Assembly: GCF_950023065.1 (NCBI RefSeq)
Contig: NC_088680.1
Coordinates: 35,700,559 to 35,764,558 of the forward strand
DNA length: 64,000 bases
DNA from: Planococcus citri
Lineage: Eukaryota; Arthropoda; Insecta; Hemiptera; Pseudococcidae
Direction of reading: 5' to 3'
Every line of letters begins with the position of its first letter. Positions within the stretch are counted from its first letter, which is position 1. The notes under the pieces are model-generated. The model was not told the origin of the DNA. It ran no database searches and was given only the letters and a program-made list of their open reading frames with translations. Below, in pieces: positions 12,201 through 23,100 of this stretch. Made by a program: the position numbers and the translations under genes.

Positions 12201-13283
12201 CCGTCATCAACGTAAGTATGAAGTAGGAAGTAGCTTTAGACGCAGGCGCGTTTCAGTAAGAGTTTGACAGCAGCTCATCGTATTTGCACTTTGCAGGTAT
12301 TTTGTTCGGAACTGCCAGTATTCTTGAGGGAACATTTTAACGGAATGTACAGGACAGACGTGTATTTCCTATGTAAAACTATAGCGGAGATACCGATATT
12401 TTTGGTCATACCGATCATGTTCACCTGCATCGTGTACTATGTGATCGGATTGAATCCGTCTTTTGTTCACTTTATCACTTGCGTGTTGATCGTGGTGTTG
12501 GTTAGCACAGCGGCCACATCATTCGGTGAGTCTTACTATACCTCTCTACCTACCTACTTTATTCTTATTTTCACTACATTACCTACCTGCGACTACGAGT
12601 ACCTATTTTTATTATTACCTACCTATTTGCTTCACCTCTTTGCGTAGGATATTTGGTATCTTGCGCCAGTCCTACAGTTACGGTTGCCTTATCCATTGGT
12701 CCGCCGTTGATTATTCCATTTTTGCTGTTCGGTGGATTTTTCTTGAACGTCGGGTGAGTTAGAGTACCTACCAGACCTCCTACTAAACTATCGCCAGCGC
12801 CATCCGACGAGCGCTTACTGAGAGTAAATTTACTTGTCTTACTCGTGTGTGTCGATTGTGTGTGGTAGCAGTTATACTAGATACTTAATATGTGTGTTGG
12901 GATGCGTTAACATATGCGGTATGTTACAGTTCTATTCCTCCGTATTTTGAATGGTTAAGTTACCTGTCGTGGTTTAAATACGGAACCGAAGCTCTTTATA
13001 TTAATCAGTGGAATGACATTTACAACATCACGTGCGAAGGTAGCAACACCACGTGTTACAAAAATGGCCACGTTGTCTTGGAAGCATATAATTTCAAAGA
13101 GGTAAGTCGCAGTCGCATTCTACCTACGTTGTACTTCTCACTCCAATTACGTGTACTCTTTATGATTGTTCCTAATCGTTACAGTGGCATTTGTTACCGG
13201 ACATGGGTTTACTCGTCTTACTCATCATCGGCTTCAGAGGTTTCGCATTTTTAGGCTTATTGTACCATACTTACAGAAAGTGA
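9220..13283 (+). CDS. w: white-type ABCG half-transporter (12 exons, 5-prime end missing)
   Basis: White-family ABC half-transporter, which pairs with scarlet or brown type partners to move pigment precursors into eye pigment granules. Exons: 9220-9493, 9597-9835, 9948-10019, 10946-11044, 11151-11389, 11500-11680, 11817-11981, 12080-12211, 12297-12525, 12648-12753, 12930-13101, 13185-13283 (TGA). Phases agree at every junction, giving 668 codons before the stop. In order: YTW near the start, Walker A GSSGAGKT, Q-loop YVQQDDLF, signature ISGGE, Walker B and D-loop VMFCDEPTSGLD, H-loop CTIHQPSSE, then the C-terminal membrane domain with VMNINGALF, NMTFQN, FFLNVGSIPPYFEWLSYLSW and the end LLYHTYRK. 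Motif order and wording closely follow insect white proteins. The initiator Met and a short N-terminus lie in an unidentified upstream exon. The exon 2 donor is GC (CAG-gcgagt). ATTAAA at 13821 may be a polyadenylation signal. Confidence 0.93.
10124..10640. mobile_element. pogo/Tc1-mariner-like MITE inside a white intron
   Basis: The ends are exact inverted repeats beginning GTACAGTGAAACCGCGATAA (10124) and ending TTATCGCGGTTTCACTGTAC (10640). The pattern CAGTG-AAACC flanked by TA matches the general layout of pogo/Tigger-type terminal repeats with a TA target duplication (known for that superfamily). Inside, AATAAGTGAAAA and AAGTGCAA recur in both orientations. There is no transposase, and open frames are low-complexity. 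It lies wholly within the intron between the third and fourth recognised exons (10020-10945), so it should be spliced out. Confidence 0.75.
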
Positions 13284-13921
13284 GATATACTCGTACCTAT
13301 CTACATACATATGTACTGCAACGTTATCACCGGTTCAAATGATGCATTTACTTGTCTTTCACTCTCTTTCTTTGTGTCCGCATCCAATCGTCTATCTATA
13401 TATGTGATACACCAGTCTACCTAGACCTAGTTACCTTTTTACTTGTGCGGCCTCACCTTGCCTGCCGCCCCGGATCCTTCCGATAGGCGCGGCGTACTTA
13501 TACATTTTTGATTTTCATCGACGCTTCGATGCTCATCCGCAGTCAGCATACCTACCTCTTCGTTATTATATGTACTATTATTACCTATATGTGTATATGT
13601 ATGTACCTACTTTTTTGTATTATACTCGTAAGCTGGTATTACTACTGTTATCAAGCTTACGATGAGAGAAAACTCGCTATTGTTGTTATCATAGCCGCTT
13701 AATCTATAGTTGAATTTCATGTATTAGGTATCTACACTTCCCGTACGTATATCTTCATCATAGGTAATGTACATTCGTCTAGCATAGTTTGTAAGTATTT
13801 TTTTTAAACATAGGTAATACATTAAATACGTCTACTTTGTGTTATTTGCCAATTGCCACTTACACATTACTATACCTTGTTCAATATTCACCGTACTCGA
13901 TTTCAACTCTGAGCATATGGT
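13284..13921 (+). other. 3-prime flank of white, probable 3-prime UTR
   Basis: Non-coding, AT-rich, with many TACCTA and ATGTA words. The only polyadenylation-like hexamer noted close to the stop is ATTAAA at 13821-13826. No other gene seen. Confidence 0.5.
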
Positions 13922-14173
13922 CTATCGAAAAACAGATTGTGATTGAGATTCATTCTGCTTATAGTTATATTTACGTATTGTAGGATGGCATACACCGTTC
14001 AATTCTTTTTTGGAATCGGATCTTCTGCTTGTTGGGTCTGTTTTTGACGAGGGAGTAGCATCCACATTATTCCTTTTCTTTTTGGCTGGTGGCGAGGGAG
14101 TAGCATCCACATTAATTCTTTTAACTGGTTTCTTGGGTGTTGACGCTTGGGTCCGAACGTCGGAACCAAACAA
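13922..14173 (-). CDS. Possible 3-prime exon of an unknown basic/Ser-Thr-rich protein
   Basis: Open frame of about 83 codons ending in a stop at 13922, convergent with white. It is hydrophilic, with Lys/Arg and Ser/Thr/Pro, and contains the block NVDATPS twice (14046-14070 and 14093-14117 on +), separated by PPAKKKRN. The frame continues upstream past the Met through KKGDSLFG. I do not recognise the family. The duplicated block and basic patches would fit a nuclear or mobile-element protein tail, but no domain is visible. It may be a real terminal exon or a relic. Confidence 0.3.
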   Translation of the reverse strand: MFGSDVRTQASTPKKPVKRINVDATPSPPAKKKRNNVDATPSSKTDPTSRRSDSKKELNGVCHPTIRKYNYKQNESQSQSVFR

Positions 14174-14249
14174 AGAGTCTCCTTTTTTCTCATATCATTT
14201 AAAAATCTCGGAGGAAAGAAAAAAGCAACTTTTTCAACTACGTAATTGA

Positions 14250-14695
14250 ATGTTTTTAAAAATCTTTTCTTACGATGTTTTTCTCTTGGTTATTTAAGGG
14301 ATTCTGACGAGTTTGGCGTAATTTTCTCCCACTACAATTGTTGCATTTCATCGACATCCGTGGGTTCTTCATTTAAACGTGAAAGAAAACCTGATACCTC
14401 TTAGCTGCAGACAAAGATACTAAGTGATCGCGAGACCTAAGATAATAATACAACTTGAATAAGTAATCAACAAAAAAAATAATATAAAATAATAATTTTA
14501 AAATTACATACTTACTATCAAAACTTAACATGAAAATATCAATAAATAATTACCTATCTAAATTGAGTGCAAAAATATTGAAAACATGAAAACATAAAAA
14601 CTTTGAAACATGTATCAGAATTATATTTAAATTGAATGTGATGTAAGATTAATTACAAGGTGTTGAATGAATTGGTTTACCTACCTTGCGGTTTT
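14250..14695. other. Spacer, nothing firmly supported
   Basis: On the minus strand near 14330-14400 a short open stretch (FLSRLNEEPTDVDEMQQL then stop) could be an exon scrap related to the neighbouring frame at 13922-14173, but splice sites are not convincing. The rest is AT-rich and non-coding. Confidence 0.3.
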
Positions 14696-15212
14696 TTAAA
14701 TAATCATATTACGCCTAATTGGCTCACTGGCGAGCCCATGAGCCCCTTCTCGCTGAGAACCATTAAATCGTTGAAAAATATGCAGGGTATTTCCCTTCAA
14801 GTCTTCTCTTTCGCGACACCTGTAAAGAGATGAAAACATCTCTTGGCGAAGAAACGTATAATGTCGAGCTGTCTCACGAGCTAAAGGCGCATCGAAATTG
14901 AACATTATTGCAAAAATCTGGAAGAGAACATCTTAACAATTCAACTTGTTCAGTATTCTGTGCATAAATGTCCTTATTTCCCGAGAGCAAAATTGTTGCG
15001 AATAGCTGAAGGTAGCAATCTTCGAATTTGGGTTTATATTGGTCGTGATGTCGAAGAACGCATGTGTGTCTATAAGTCTTATTGAAATATACGATGACGT
15101 TGGTGATTTCTGCAGGTTCAGCCTGGCCCTTGTTGTGAAACGTCCTAGATTTAACACAGTACCTATGGTGGATATATGCTGTCCTGGGAATGGTCCTTTG
15201 GAGTTCATCCAT
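14696..15212 (-). pseudogene. Unrecognised coding relic
   Basis: Two minus-strand frames abut and overlap: 14874-15212 (112 codons, Cys- and His-containing) and 14696-14905 (69 codons). Their base composition is less AT-biased than the flanks and both have mixed, protein-like composition. This suggests one former coding unit with a frame change near 14880-14930. I cannot name the family. It could also be two spurious frames. Confidence 0.25.
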
Positions 15213-16650
15213 TTCTCTACTTAGACAGAAATCAAAACAGATTGTTGATGCACAGAATCTGTTTTCAAAATTGATTAGCCAGTTTGTGCTTGAAAATTGA
15301 GTCCGGATTTCTAAATGCCTCGAATCAATCTGATGACAAACTCCTCCAATAGGAATATCACGCTCATTTTAATTTATTTAAAATAAAAAATTAACAGTTA
15401 TTTCGCTCTAAACTTTGTAGAAGTAAACTACCAGAGAGTTCAACCGGGTCAAGGTTACTAAAATCGACTCCTTTACCGGAATTGAAATGCAACCATGTTC
15501 CGAATATTTTATCTCATAAAATTCAGGACCACTTTTCAAAAATTACTCTTGAAGATTGAATTTTTGCCAACAATGAAAAAAAATACATTTGATTCTTTTT
15601 TCATGACGATTACCTAAGTACGTACGTATCATCAACTATCAAGTCCGTGGTTTGTGTGTTTTTTTTTTGTTTGCTTGTTACTGATTCGATTTTGTTTACT
15701 TCACGAAAACGCATCATTTATTTGAACAGAAATACATCGATCGTTTTTTGCTTGTGTCATGTCATTAGTTTTCGAGAGATTATTTTTCTCAAGAAATTGC
15801 CTCGTGTGTTAAATCAGTAATAATCAGTCACGATTTTATAAAACTCAATACTTTTGTTGATGTCAGCGATAAACATATTCATCCGTACTTCAAATTTTCG
15901 GTTTTGACATTTCATGAAATATTTTCAATTAACGTTTTTGTACTCGCAGTCGCATATTTCTATTTGGTAAACAATTTTTCGTAGCTATAGGTCTACTATT
16001 TCTCTTCAAAAATAATCTAAAATTTGGTCATATTTTTGACTCAATCTGAAGCCTTTAGCAAACGTTGGTATTTTTCTGTAATCAAAACGTGTCTTTTTTG
16101 AACTCTGCAACCGTTCTCACGACTTCGACTTGTCACGACCTCTTCATCAATAATTAAAATCGGATACCTTTTCGTCCTTTTTCAAAGATAGTTCAACAAG
16201 TTTCTATGATCATGGCGCCTCTACAGTCAATTCAGAAAAATATGGCGAAGATCCAATTTTGATTTTGATGGTTCAATATTCAATAAAATTCGTCATTTTG
16301 AATTTTGCGATGTGGTGTACTTGTACTTTTTGATTTTACTTTGACGAAGTTTTCGTGTCACGAGATATTTTTTAAAGGATTTTCAAAGAAAAAAAATTAT
16401 GAAATGGAATTATACAATTAAATTTAATCTGATCCAAAAATTCGGTTTCGAAAAGATTTTCCTATTTATTCAAATTAGGGATAGGAGTATAGAGAAATTA
16501 TTGCATACATTTGAATAGTGGAAATTGAAATCAAAATTTGAAACAGTGGATTATAGGATCGCGAAATGATAACTTGAAAAGATAATTAATTGGTACTTAC
16601 CTCGTACTTGAGTTGTTTTTCTTCGTGTTAAACTTAAACCACATGAGAAG
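15213..16650. other. Non-coding spacer
   Basis: AT-rich sequence with no open frame of interest, no repeats of note and no recognised regulatory site. Confidence 0.5.
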
Positions 16651-17309
16651 CTTGGTTACAAAGTTAGACAAACGCCACAGGGTTGATTTTGAGAAAATCT
16701 ATGTTTTTTGTTACAAAAATATACAGCATTGTAAAGGTGGGGGATATTTTACAAATTGTAGTGATGATACTGAGTAACAAAAATACAAAAAATATCCTTC
16801 CACCATCACCCCCCACCACTAATAAAACGAACCTGAAAATGCACTTGTCTGATTTTGAAACTAAGGTGAAGATAATTTGAAATTGAAGCTGTCTAAATCA
16901 GTTAGGTTTTGATTCGTATAGGATTTTTAACCCTCTTTCTATTTCTGAGGTCCCTTTGTTTCAAAATAGTACATAAAAGGTCAAAAAACGCGATCAAAGT
17001 TGCGCCTTAGTTTCAAACACGGACATGTGAACATTATCTTAGTTTCAAAATGAGACATATCCTATCATCTTAGTTTCAAAAACAGACATATCCTGGATAT
17101 GTCTGACTGTCTGTTTTTGAAACTAAGACAATTTGCACATGTCTGTGTTTGAAACTAAGGCAAAACTTTGAGCGCGTTTTTTACCCTTTTATGTACTATA
17201 TTGAAAATAACAGACCTCGGCAATGAAAAGAGCGTTAAAAATCCTATAAGAATCAATATCTAACTCAATTTTTGTAGAAGTGGCGTTTGTCTAACTTTGT
17301 AACCAACCT
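16651..17309. mobile_element. Foldback/MITE-like inverted repeat element
   Basis: It starts CTTGGTTACAAAGTTAGACA followed by AACGCCAC (16651) and ends with GTGGCGTTTGTCTAACTTTG followed by TAACCAA (to 17309). Inner parts also pair: AGGATTTTTAAC with GTTAAAAATCCT, and CTTAGTTTCAAACACGGACA with its partner at 17133-17155. The centre at 17070-17155 is a hairpin around AGACATATCCTGGATATGTC. A left-arm segment (about 16690-16880) has no partner, so the arms are asymmetric. There is no transposase; it is non-autonomous. It lies just upstream of the LTR retrotransposon. Confidence 0.65.
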
Positions 17310-17410
17310 CCTCGCATAATTCTTTACTGTTTCTTCCTTTTTGATAGTTCGTAAGTTTCTGTTTTATGCCTCTCCTACCCCCTCAACACCTCATAGTTTA
17401 CATTACTTCA

Positions 17411-18357
17411 TGTAGTGTCTTTTAGGGATAAAAATTGGAAAGATTTTTGGGACAAGGAAATAGGTTTCGAAGATAAGAAATAATGAGTGGATTAAACAAG
17501 TAGGTATTTTGGATATAGAAGATAGGTAGATGAAAAAGTATGAGACAAAAGAAATAGGATTCGTCTAGGATGAGATTAAACCTGTAAGACACACATATAC
17601 GACTATGAATATCAAATTTCATCTAAATAAAAATATCTTCTACATGTTACATAAAAAGATTTAGGTAGGTGAAGCCAAGAAGGTACGAGCTAAACTCGTA
17701 AGTGATTTAGAATATCAAAATACATCATACACCGTATGATTCATTACAATCTCATGTAGTTCCAAGAAAGGGGTTCAAAAAATCTCATAATCGAGATATA
17801 TCAATTCAATTTAGATAGGTAGGCAAGCCTACTGGAGATTTGTAATTAAATCATATCGATAAAAGTATAAACTTAAAAGTCCTAAATTAGACTATCTCAT
17901 TTTATATACACAGGTAAATCTAGTCGCATATAAATAAATGCATATCGTACCTAAAGAAGGGTTTGGGGGTTCTCACTACATACCGTATACCATTGGCACC
18001 TCGGTGCTAGGCTTTCAAGCTACCATCATGGAATCCATATCGAGAGAGAATAAAACTCCACCAAAACACTTCGCGGTAATTCAATTCAAATAAAATTCAG
18101 TTCAATTAAACCATTGTAATTCTTTCTTCATTTTACAATGATCACACACATTTTATATCAAATTAATAAACATCAAAAATAGGAACGTATAAAAGCACGT
18201 CATCTCATTTTAACGGAAAATCAATAAGTTAGTTGCTATGGTTTCTGACGTGTATAAATTCAATAAATTTCACCAGAAACAACTAACGAGCTCTAGTGTC
18301 GTTTTTATTTACCTATAGGAATCCTATATAGGTAGGTAAGATCGTATCTTTACCACA
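17411..18357 (-). repeat. 3-prime LTR
   Basis: A 947-bp repeat, TGTAGTGTC...TTACCACA on the + strand, the same length as and apparently identical to 27668-28614. It lies downstream of ORF3 in element orientation. On the minus strand a short purine run (CGGGAGAA, from + 18362-18369) precedes it and may be the polypurine tract. The 66-codon open frame within it (17422-17622) recurs in the other LTR and is not considered a gene. Confidence 0.95.
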
Positions 18358-18818
18358 TATATATTCTCCCGATAGGCAAAGAAAAATTTCCACAGAGAAA
18401 TTTTGAAATAATACAAAAAATATCAAAAATATAAACTAAAAAATCGTTAAATCTATCCGAGGAAATATATCTAGAGAATCGAAACAGTAATCTACAACTA
18501 TCGAGAAAATCAGTCTTTTAGATTACATAACAGAGTCAAAATTAATACTAAATTATGATCACAATAAACTACCTTTGAAAAGAGATCACATGAATACAAA
18601 TAGGTTGGAAAAATAACTACCTTTGAATATCACAACTCTATCAATAACATAACAATGAAAACACACAAACAAATAAAAATGATAACGTAGGTACAATAAC
18701 AGTCAAAATAATTTCATCCTACACATGGAAAAACATGATCAAAAATTAAATCGAATAACAGGAATATAAGCATAATATCGTAGGTATACATAACAAGCAT
18801 AAATATCGAGATAAACAT

Positions 18819-20023
18819 TCAAAATCGCAAGAACGGTACGAGATGATCGAATTCTCGATTTAACGCCTGATTACTCATATTTCTTAGAGTATTGATCACA
18901 CCGAGCGGACGAATATGGACATAGTACTCTTGACCGAGCATCGTTCTTGGCTTAGGATTCTCAGGAGGTCCGTTAATCGCAATCTTTAAAGGCATCTGTT
19001 TGATCTCGATAACGTTATTGAGCGCAAAGTTACGTCCGAGAATACATTGGTCACGAGTATTATCGTTGATCATAAAATTATTATGATGGACGTCGAACTT
19101 GTATTCATCGAGTGCTGGATTAAGGCACATCGGAACCGTCGCGTAGCTAGCAATACGAATTTTGAACGAGGTTCTCCAAGGGACGAATAACGTTTGCTCC
19201 GACGTGAATTTTCGGATTAGAGATCGATCTTCTAGGTCTTCAACTCGTTCGACAATATTTCTCGAGATAACCGAAACTGGGAGCCGTGCGTCGTACAGAG
19301 CGTGAACTTCTTTACCGCCGATCTGGATTTTTACTGAGATTAAAAACGGATGGGTCAGCGATAGATGCGTATATATCCATCTGGTTGGAAAGACAAGTTC
19401 ACGCGCTTCGGTTGAGGTTCGGATGGCAAAACGTACGCAGTTAAAGTGTCTCGTGCATGCGTAGCTTTCTGTTGCATACCTCGGCCACTCGTAACTTTGT
19501 CTACGATGATCTTCCCAAATCGGCACGCTAACGTAAAATTTATACCTCGATCCATTATCCAATGCATGTTGCACTTTACGAATTTGATTATACTTTTCGA
19601 GATAAGTATAATTGCCGTCGAAGGGATATGGCTCGGTGATACGATGACGATGGGCTGTGATTGGAATTCGATCGATGTCAAGTATCATGTTCGGTCTGCG
19701 TTGGATTCCAATCTGACTATCTTCGTACGGATTATACTGAATCTCAGGTTCATCGTCTTCTTCGTAGTCGGAAAGTTGTTCATCGACTTGATTCGGAGAA
19801 CCTCTTCGGTCAATTCGTATCTCAGCAAATACTCGTGCAGGACCAATGCGATTGGGCACAAATCGATCTCGTTGTTAACAATTCGAGGCGGATGACGGAA
19901 TTCGCCCAGAGTTATATCGGGGTAATAACTTGAAGGTGGAAATGCGAAGACGTTAGCGTTGACGGCTCGATAGAACGAATGCTTGAGTTCGTGCTTGTGT
20001 CCCTCAGGACAAATACCATATAC
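18819..20023 (-). CDS. Retrotransposon ORF3: retropepsin-like protein in the env position
   Basis: The main open frame, 19874-18819 (about 346 codons from a GTG at 19859, no ATG), follows pol where gypsy elements may carry env. No signal peptide or membrane segment is visible. Residues 175-200 (ISVKIQIGGKEVHALYDARL then PVSVIS) and 272-285 (CILGRNFALNNVIEI) match the layout of a retropepsin: active-site loop and ILG strand. DTG is replaced by DAR (19284-19292). An acidic stretch lies near residues 31-40. Upstream a second frame, open from 20023 to about 19691, overlaps it in the +1 register; it starts directly after an acceptor-like TTTTTTCCTTGATTGTTAAC-AG on the minus strand. The likely product is made from a spliced RNA and needs a -1 shift, or the frame is broken by an indel. 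Function unknown. Confidence 0.65.
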
Positions 20024-20045
20024 CTGTTAACAATCAAGGAAAAAA
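20024..20045 (-). promoter_or_regulatory. Putative splice acceptor for subgenomic ORF3 RNA
   Basis: Minus-strand pyrimidine-rich TTTTTTCCTTGATTGTTAAC followed by AG, with the first exon base at 20023. It sits between the pol stop (20114) and an ATG-less ORF3. Gypsy-type env genes are known to be expressed from spliced RNA, which makes this reading reasonable, but the donor was not located. Confidence 0.45.
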
Positions 20046-20113
20046 CGTATCTCTGTTAGCACATTACAATTATCTCGATAATATAACGATAACGAATTGA
20101 CTATCTAAACATC

Positions 20114-23100
20114 TTAATCTATAGGTGGGGGAGGAGAGTCTGGTGGCTTTTCTTTGACAATCTCGTAAATTCGAAGGTGACAAATATTTTCTCGAATTTT
20201 CTTCTTCGGATTGTCAATCAATTCGAGTTCATAAACGTTGTCATGTTTAATCGCAATAACTCGAAAAGGACCGTGCCATTTATCTGATAGTTTCGATGCG
20301 ATGCCAGCTTCTTTATTCGATTGAATCCGTCTTTTAGCCATAACTAAATCGCCAATTTTTAATCGAGTTAAGTTATTGTTCTTATTGAAATACTCGATTC
20401 GTTTTCGACGATTATTTTCAGTATTTTCTCGAGCTTTTTCAATAAGATTTGGCGGTAGAATTCTGGTTTTGATGATATCGACGAGAGGATCTGGAACAAG
20501 ACGTTTTTTAACTAACTCGTAGGGAATACAACGAGTCGTCATGTTTTCAGTGAAATTCATTTTTCTCTCGATATCTGGAAGGATTCGAAACCAGGATTTC
20601 TGACGATTAGAGACATATTTTCTCATTGATGAGCCGATTGTCACCATAACTCGTTCAGCTGGATTGCTCGAAGGAGTGTACCGTGATGTATATCTTAAAT
20701 GAACATCCTGAGCTTTCCAGTGATCTCGCCAGAGAAATGATGAGAATTGAGGACCATTATCAGATAATATCACACGAGGTTTTCCGAATTCAGCTATCCA
20801 TCGATTGAATTTTTCAATGACAACTTCGGTATTACCTCGTTTGATCGCAAAAAGTCGTATGTATTTTGTGAACATATCTTCGATAACGAGAATATGAGAT
20901 GTTCCAGCAGTACTTCTTGGAATTGGACCGAAAAGGTCAGTACAGACAACTTCATTAAATTCTGTCACGACATGCGATTTCATTGGTCCTTTCAATTGTC
21001 GAGATAAACTGGATGATGTTTGGCAAGAGATACAACGAGTGACGAATCGATACACCTGAGTCGTAAGTGATGGCCAATCGAAATGTCTACGAATTACCAT
21101 GATGAGTTTAGTAATTCCCAGATGACCGTACTCGAAGTGATAGTGTTTGATGACATCGAATTGGATAATTTCTGGAATGTAAATTCGATCTTGGTCATCT
21201 TGGCCTTTGAATGTATACAAGCCAAGTGTCTCGTCAAATTGGATTTTCTTCGATTTCTTGATCAAATAAGCAGCCAATTGTGAATCGTTATCTTGAAGTG
21301 TTCGCAATCTTCGAAAATCCGTAAGAAGATTTCTTGGCATGTCGTATTTGAAAAGAAAGATGGAAAAATTCTTTTCGTTATCGGTGATATTGAAAGAATA
21401 CCTCGAAAGAAAATCAGCTATACTATTATCGAGACCGGCGATATGTCGAATTTGGATGTTGAAATTATCGAGATATAACTGCCATTTGAGTACACGATTC
21501 GGAAGTAAATCATTACGCTTCATGTACGTAACAGCAATATTATCTGTATATAGGAATATTTCAAAACCTCGTAACATGTAATAATTTTTCGAGAAAGTGT
21601 ACATAATCGCAAGTAGTTCTAATTCCATCACTGAATAGCTACGTTCGTGATCTTTGAGTATTCGTGATGAAAATGCTATTGGAAGTAAGAACTTATTTCC
21701 ATCTCGAATTTGTTCTTGCATGATTACTCCAGCAATTGCTTTCGAACTAGCATCCGTATAAACGTAGAAAGGAAGGCTAAAGTTCGGATAACAAAGTAAG
21801 GTTTCTTTAGCGAGTTCTTGTTTGAGTAATTCAAAACACCTTTCTCGTTCTTCAGTCCATTTAAAGTCATTTTTGGATTTGGTCATTTCATATAGAGGTT
21901 GACACCATTCAGCTACCTTCGATATGTACATTCGGTAATATTGATACATACCGAGATATTGCTGCATGGATGTGACATTTCTTGGTTTCTCGAAATTAAG
22001 TACCGTTTGGATTTTTTCAGGATCAGGTCTGGTTCCTTTATCGCTCAAAATCAAACTGAGATATTTGATTTCTTGTCTGACCCATTTACACTTTCGAAGA
22101 TTTAGGGTCATACCAGCTTCAGCGATTTTGGTCAAAACAATCCTGATATGTTCTAAATGTTCTTTCAATGTTCGAGAGAAAATAACCAAGTCGTCGACGT
22201 AACAAATACAGAATGCTTCACAGCCTCTAAGTACAATTTGTAAGGCACGAACGAATGCTGCAAGCGAATCTTTGGTGCCAAATCCAACCACGGTCATGCA
22301 ATATGTCACACCATTAATAACGAACGAGAGAACTATTTGCTGTTTTTTATTCAATCGAATTTGCATAAATCCTTCGACGAAGTCTAGGATTGTAAAATAC
22401 TTCATTCCGTCAAACTGGAATCGTAGGTTATTGATGTTTGCAGTTTCGGTAGAATGCATTTCGAGGAATTCATTGATCGGTCTACCATCAATACAAATCC
22501 GTACGCGATTTCCGCCTTTATCGACAAAAACCATTGGCAGTTTGTAAGGTGACATTTCTTCGACGATTTTACCATCTCGTTTCCATCGTTCGATAGTTTC
22601 GGTGACTGATTGTTCGAAACGTTTAGGAATTGGTCTTGTTTTGCACCATAATTTTGTAGGTAATTCGTTATTTTTAAAACGCAGAGTATGCTCGTATTTA
22701 TTGCAAGTCCCTATCTTATCAGAGAATACAGTAGGAAAGCTAAAAAGGATTTTTTGTAACTCACCTATTGATTCTTTAGCGATGAGCGCATCGTTGACAG
22801 CAATATCGATTTCGTTTTGACGTTTAATGGCTTCGATTTGCTCTGAGTCGTCGCTGGATTTGAATTCGTACGTTTCCTCAGCCATCATTATTAACTTGAC
22901 ACTGGGCAGCTTATCGTTATGTTTATTATCGAGATCGAACTGCAGATATCGAACTTGTCGCTCGAGGAAAGGAATCTCGATATCGTGACCAGTGGCAGGA
23001 TCTTTAGCGTTGACTTTATTCTCGTGCATATCGATGACCATTTTAAATTCATGTTGAAACGAACGACCAACGATTAAATCTGCATTTAAATCTCGAGTTA

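Noticed and set aside
17422..17622. 66-codon minus-strand frame, repeated at 27679-27879
   Set aside because: It lies inside both LTRs and is identical only because the LTRs are; no sign of a gene.
19446..19933. Plus-strand frames antisense to ORF3
   Set aside because: They are shadows of the minus-strand coding region; hydrophobic look comes from the complementary codons.
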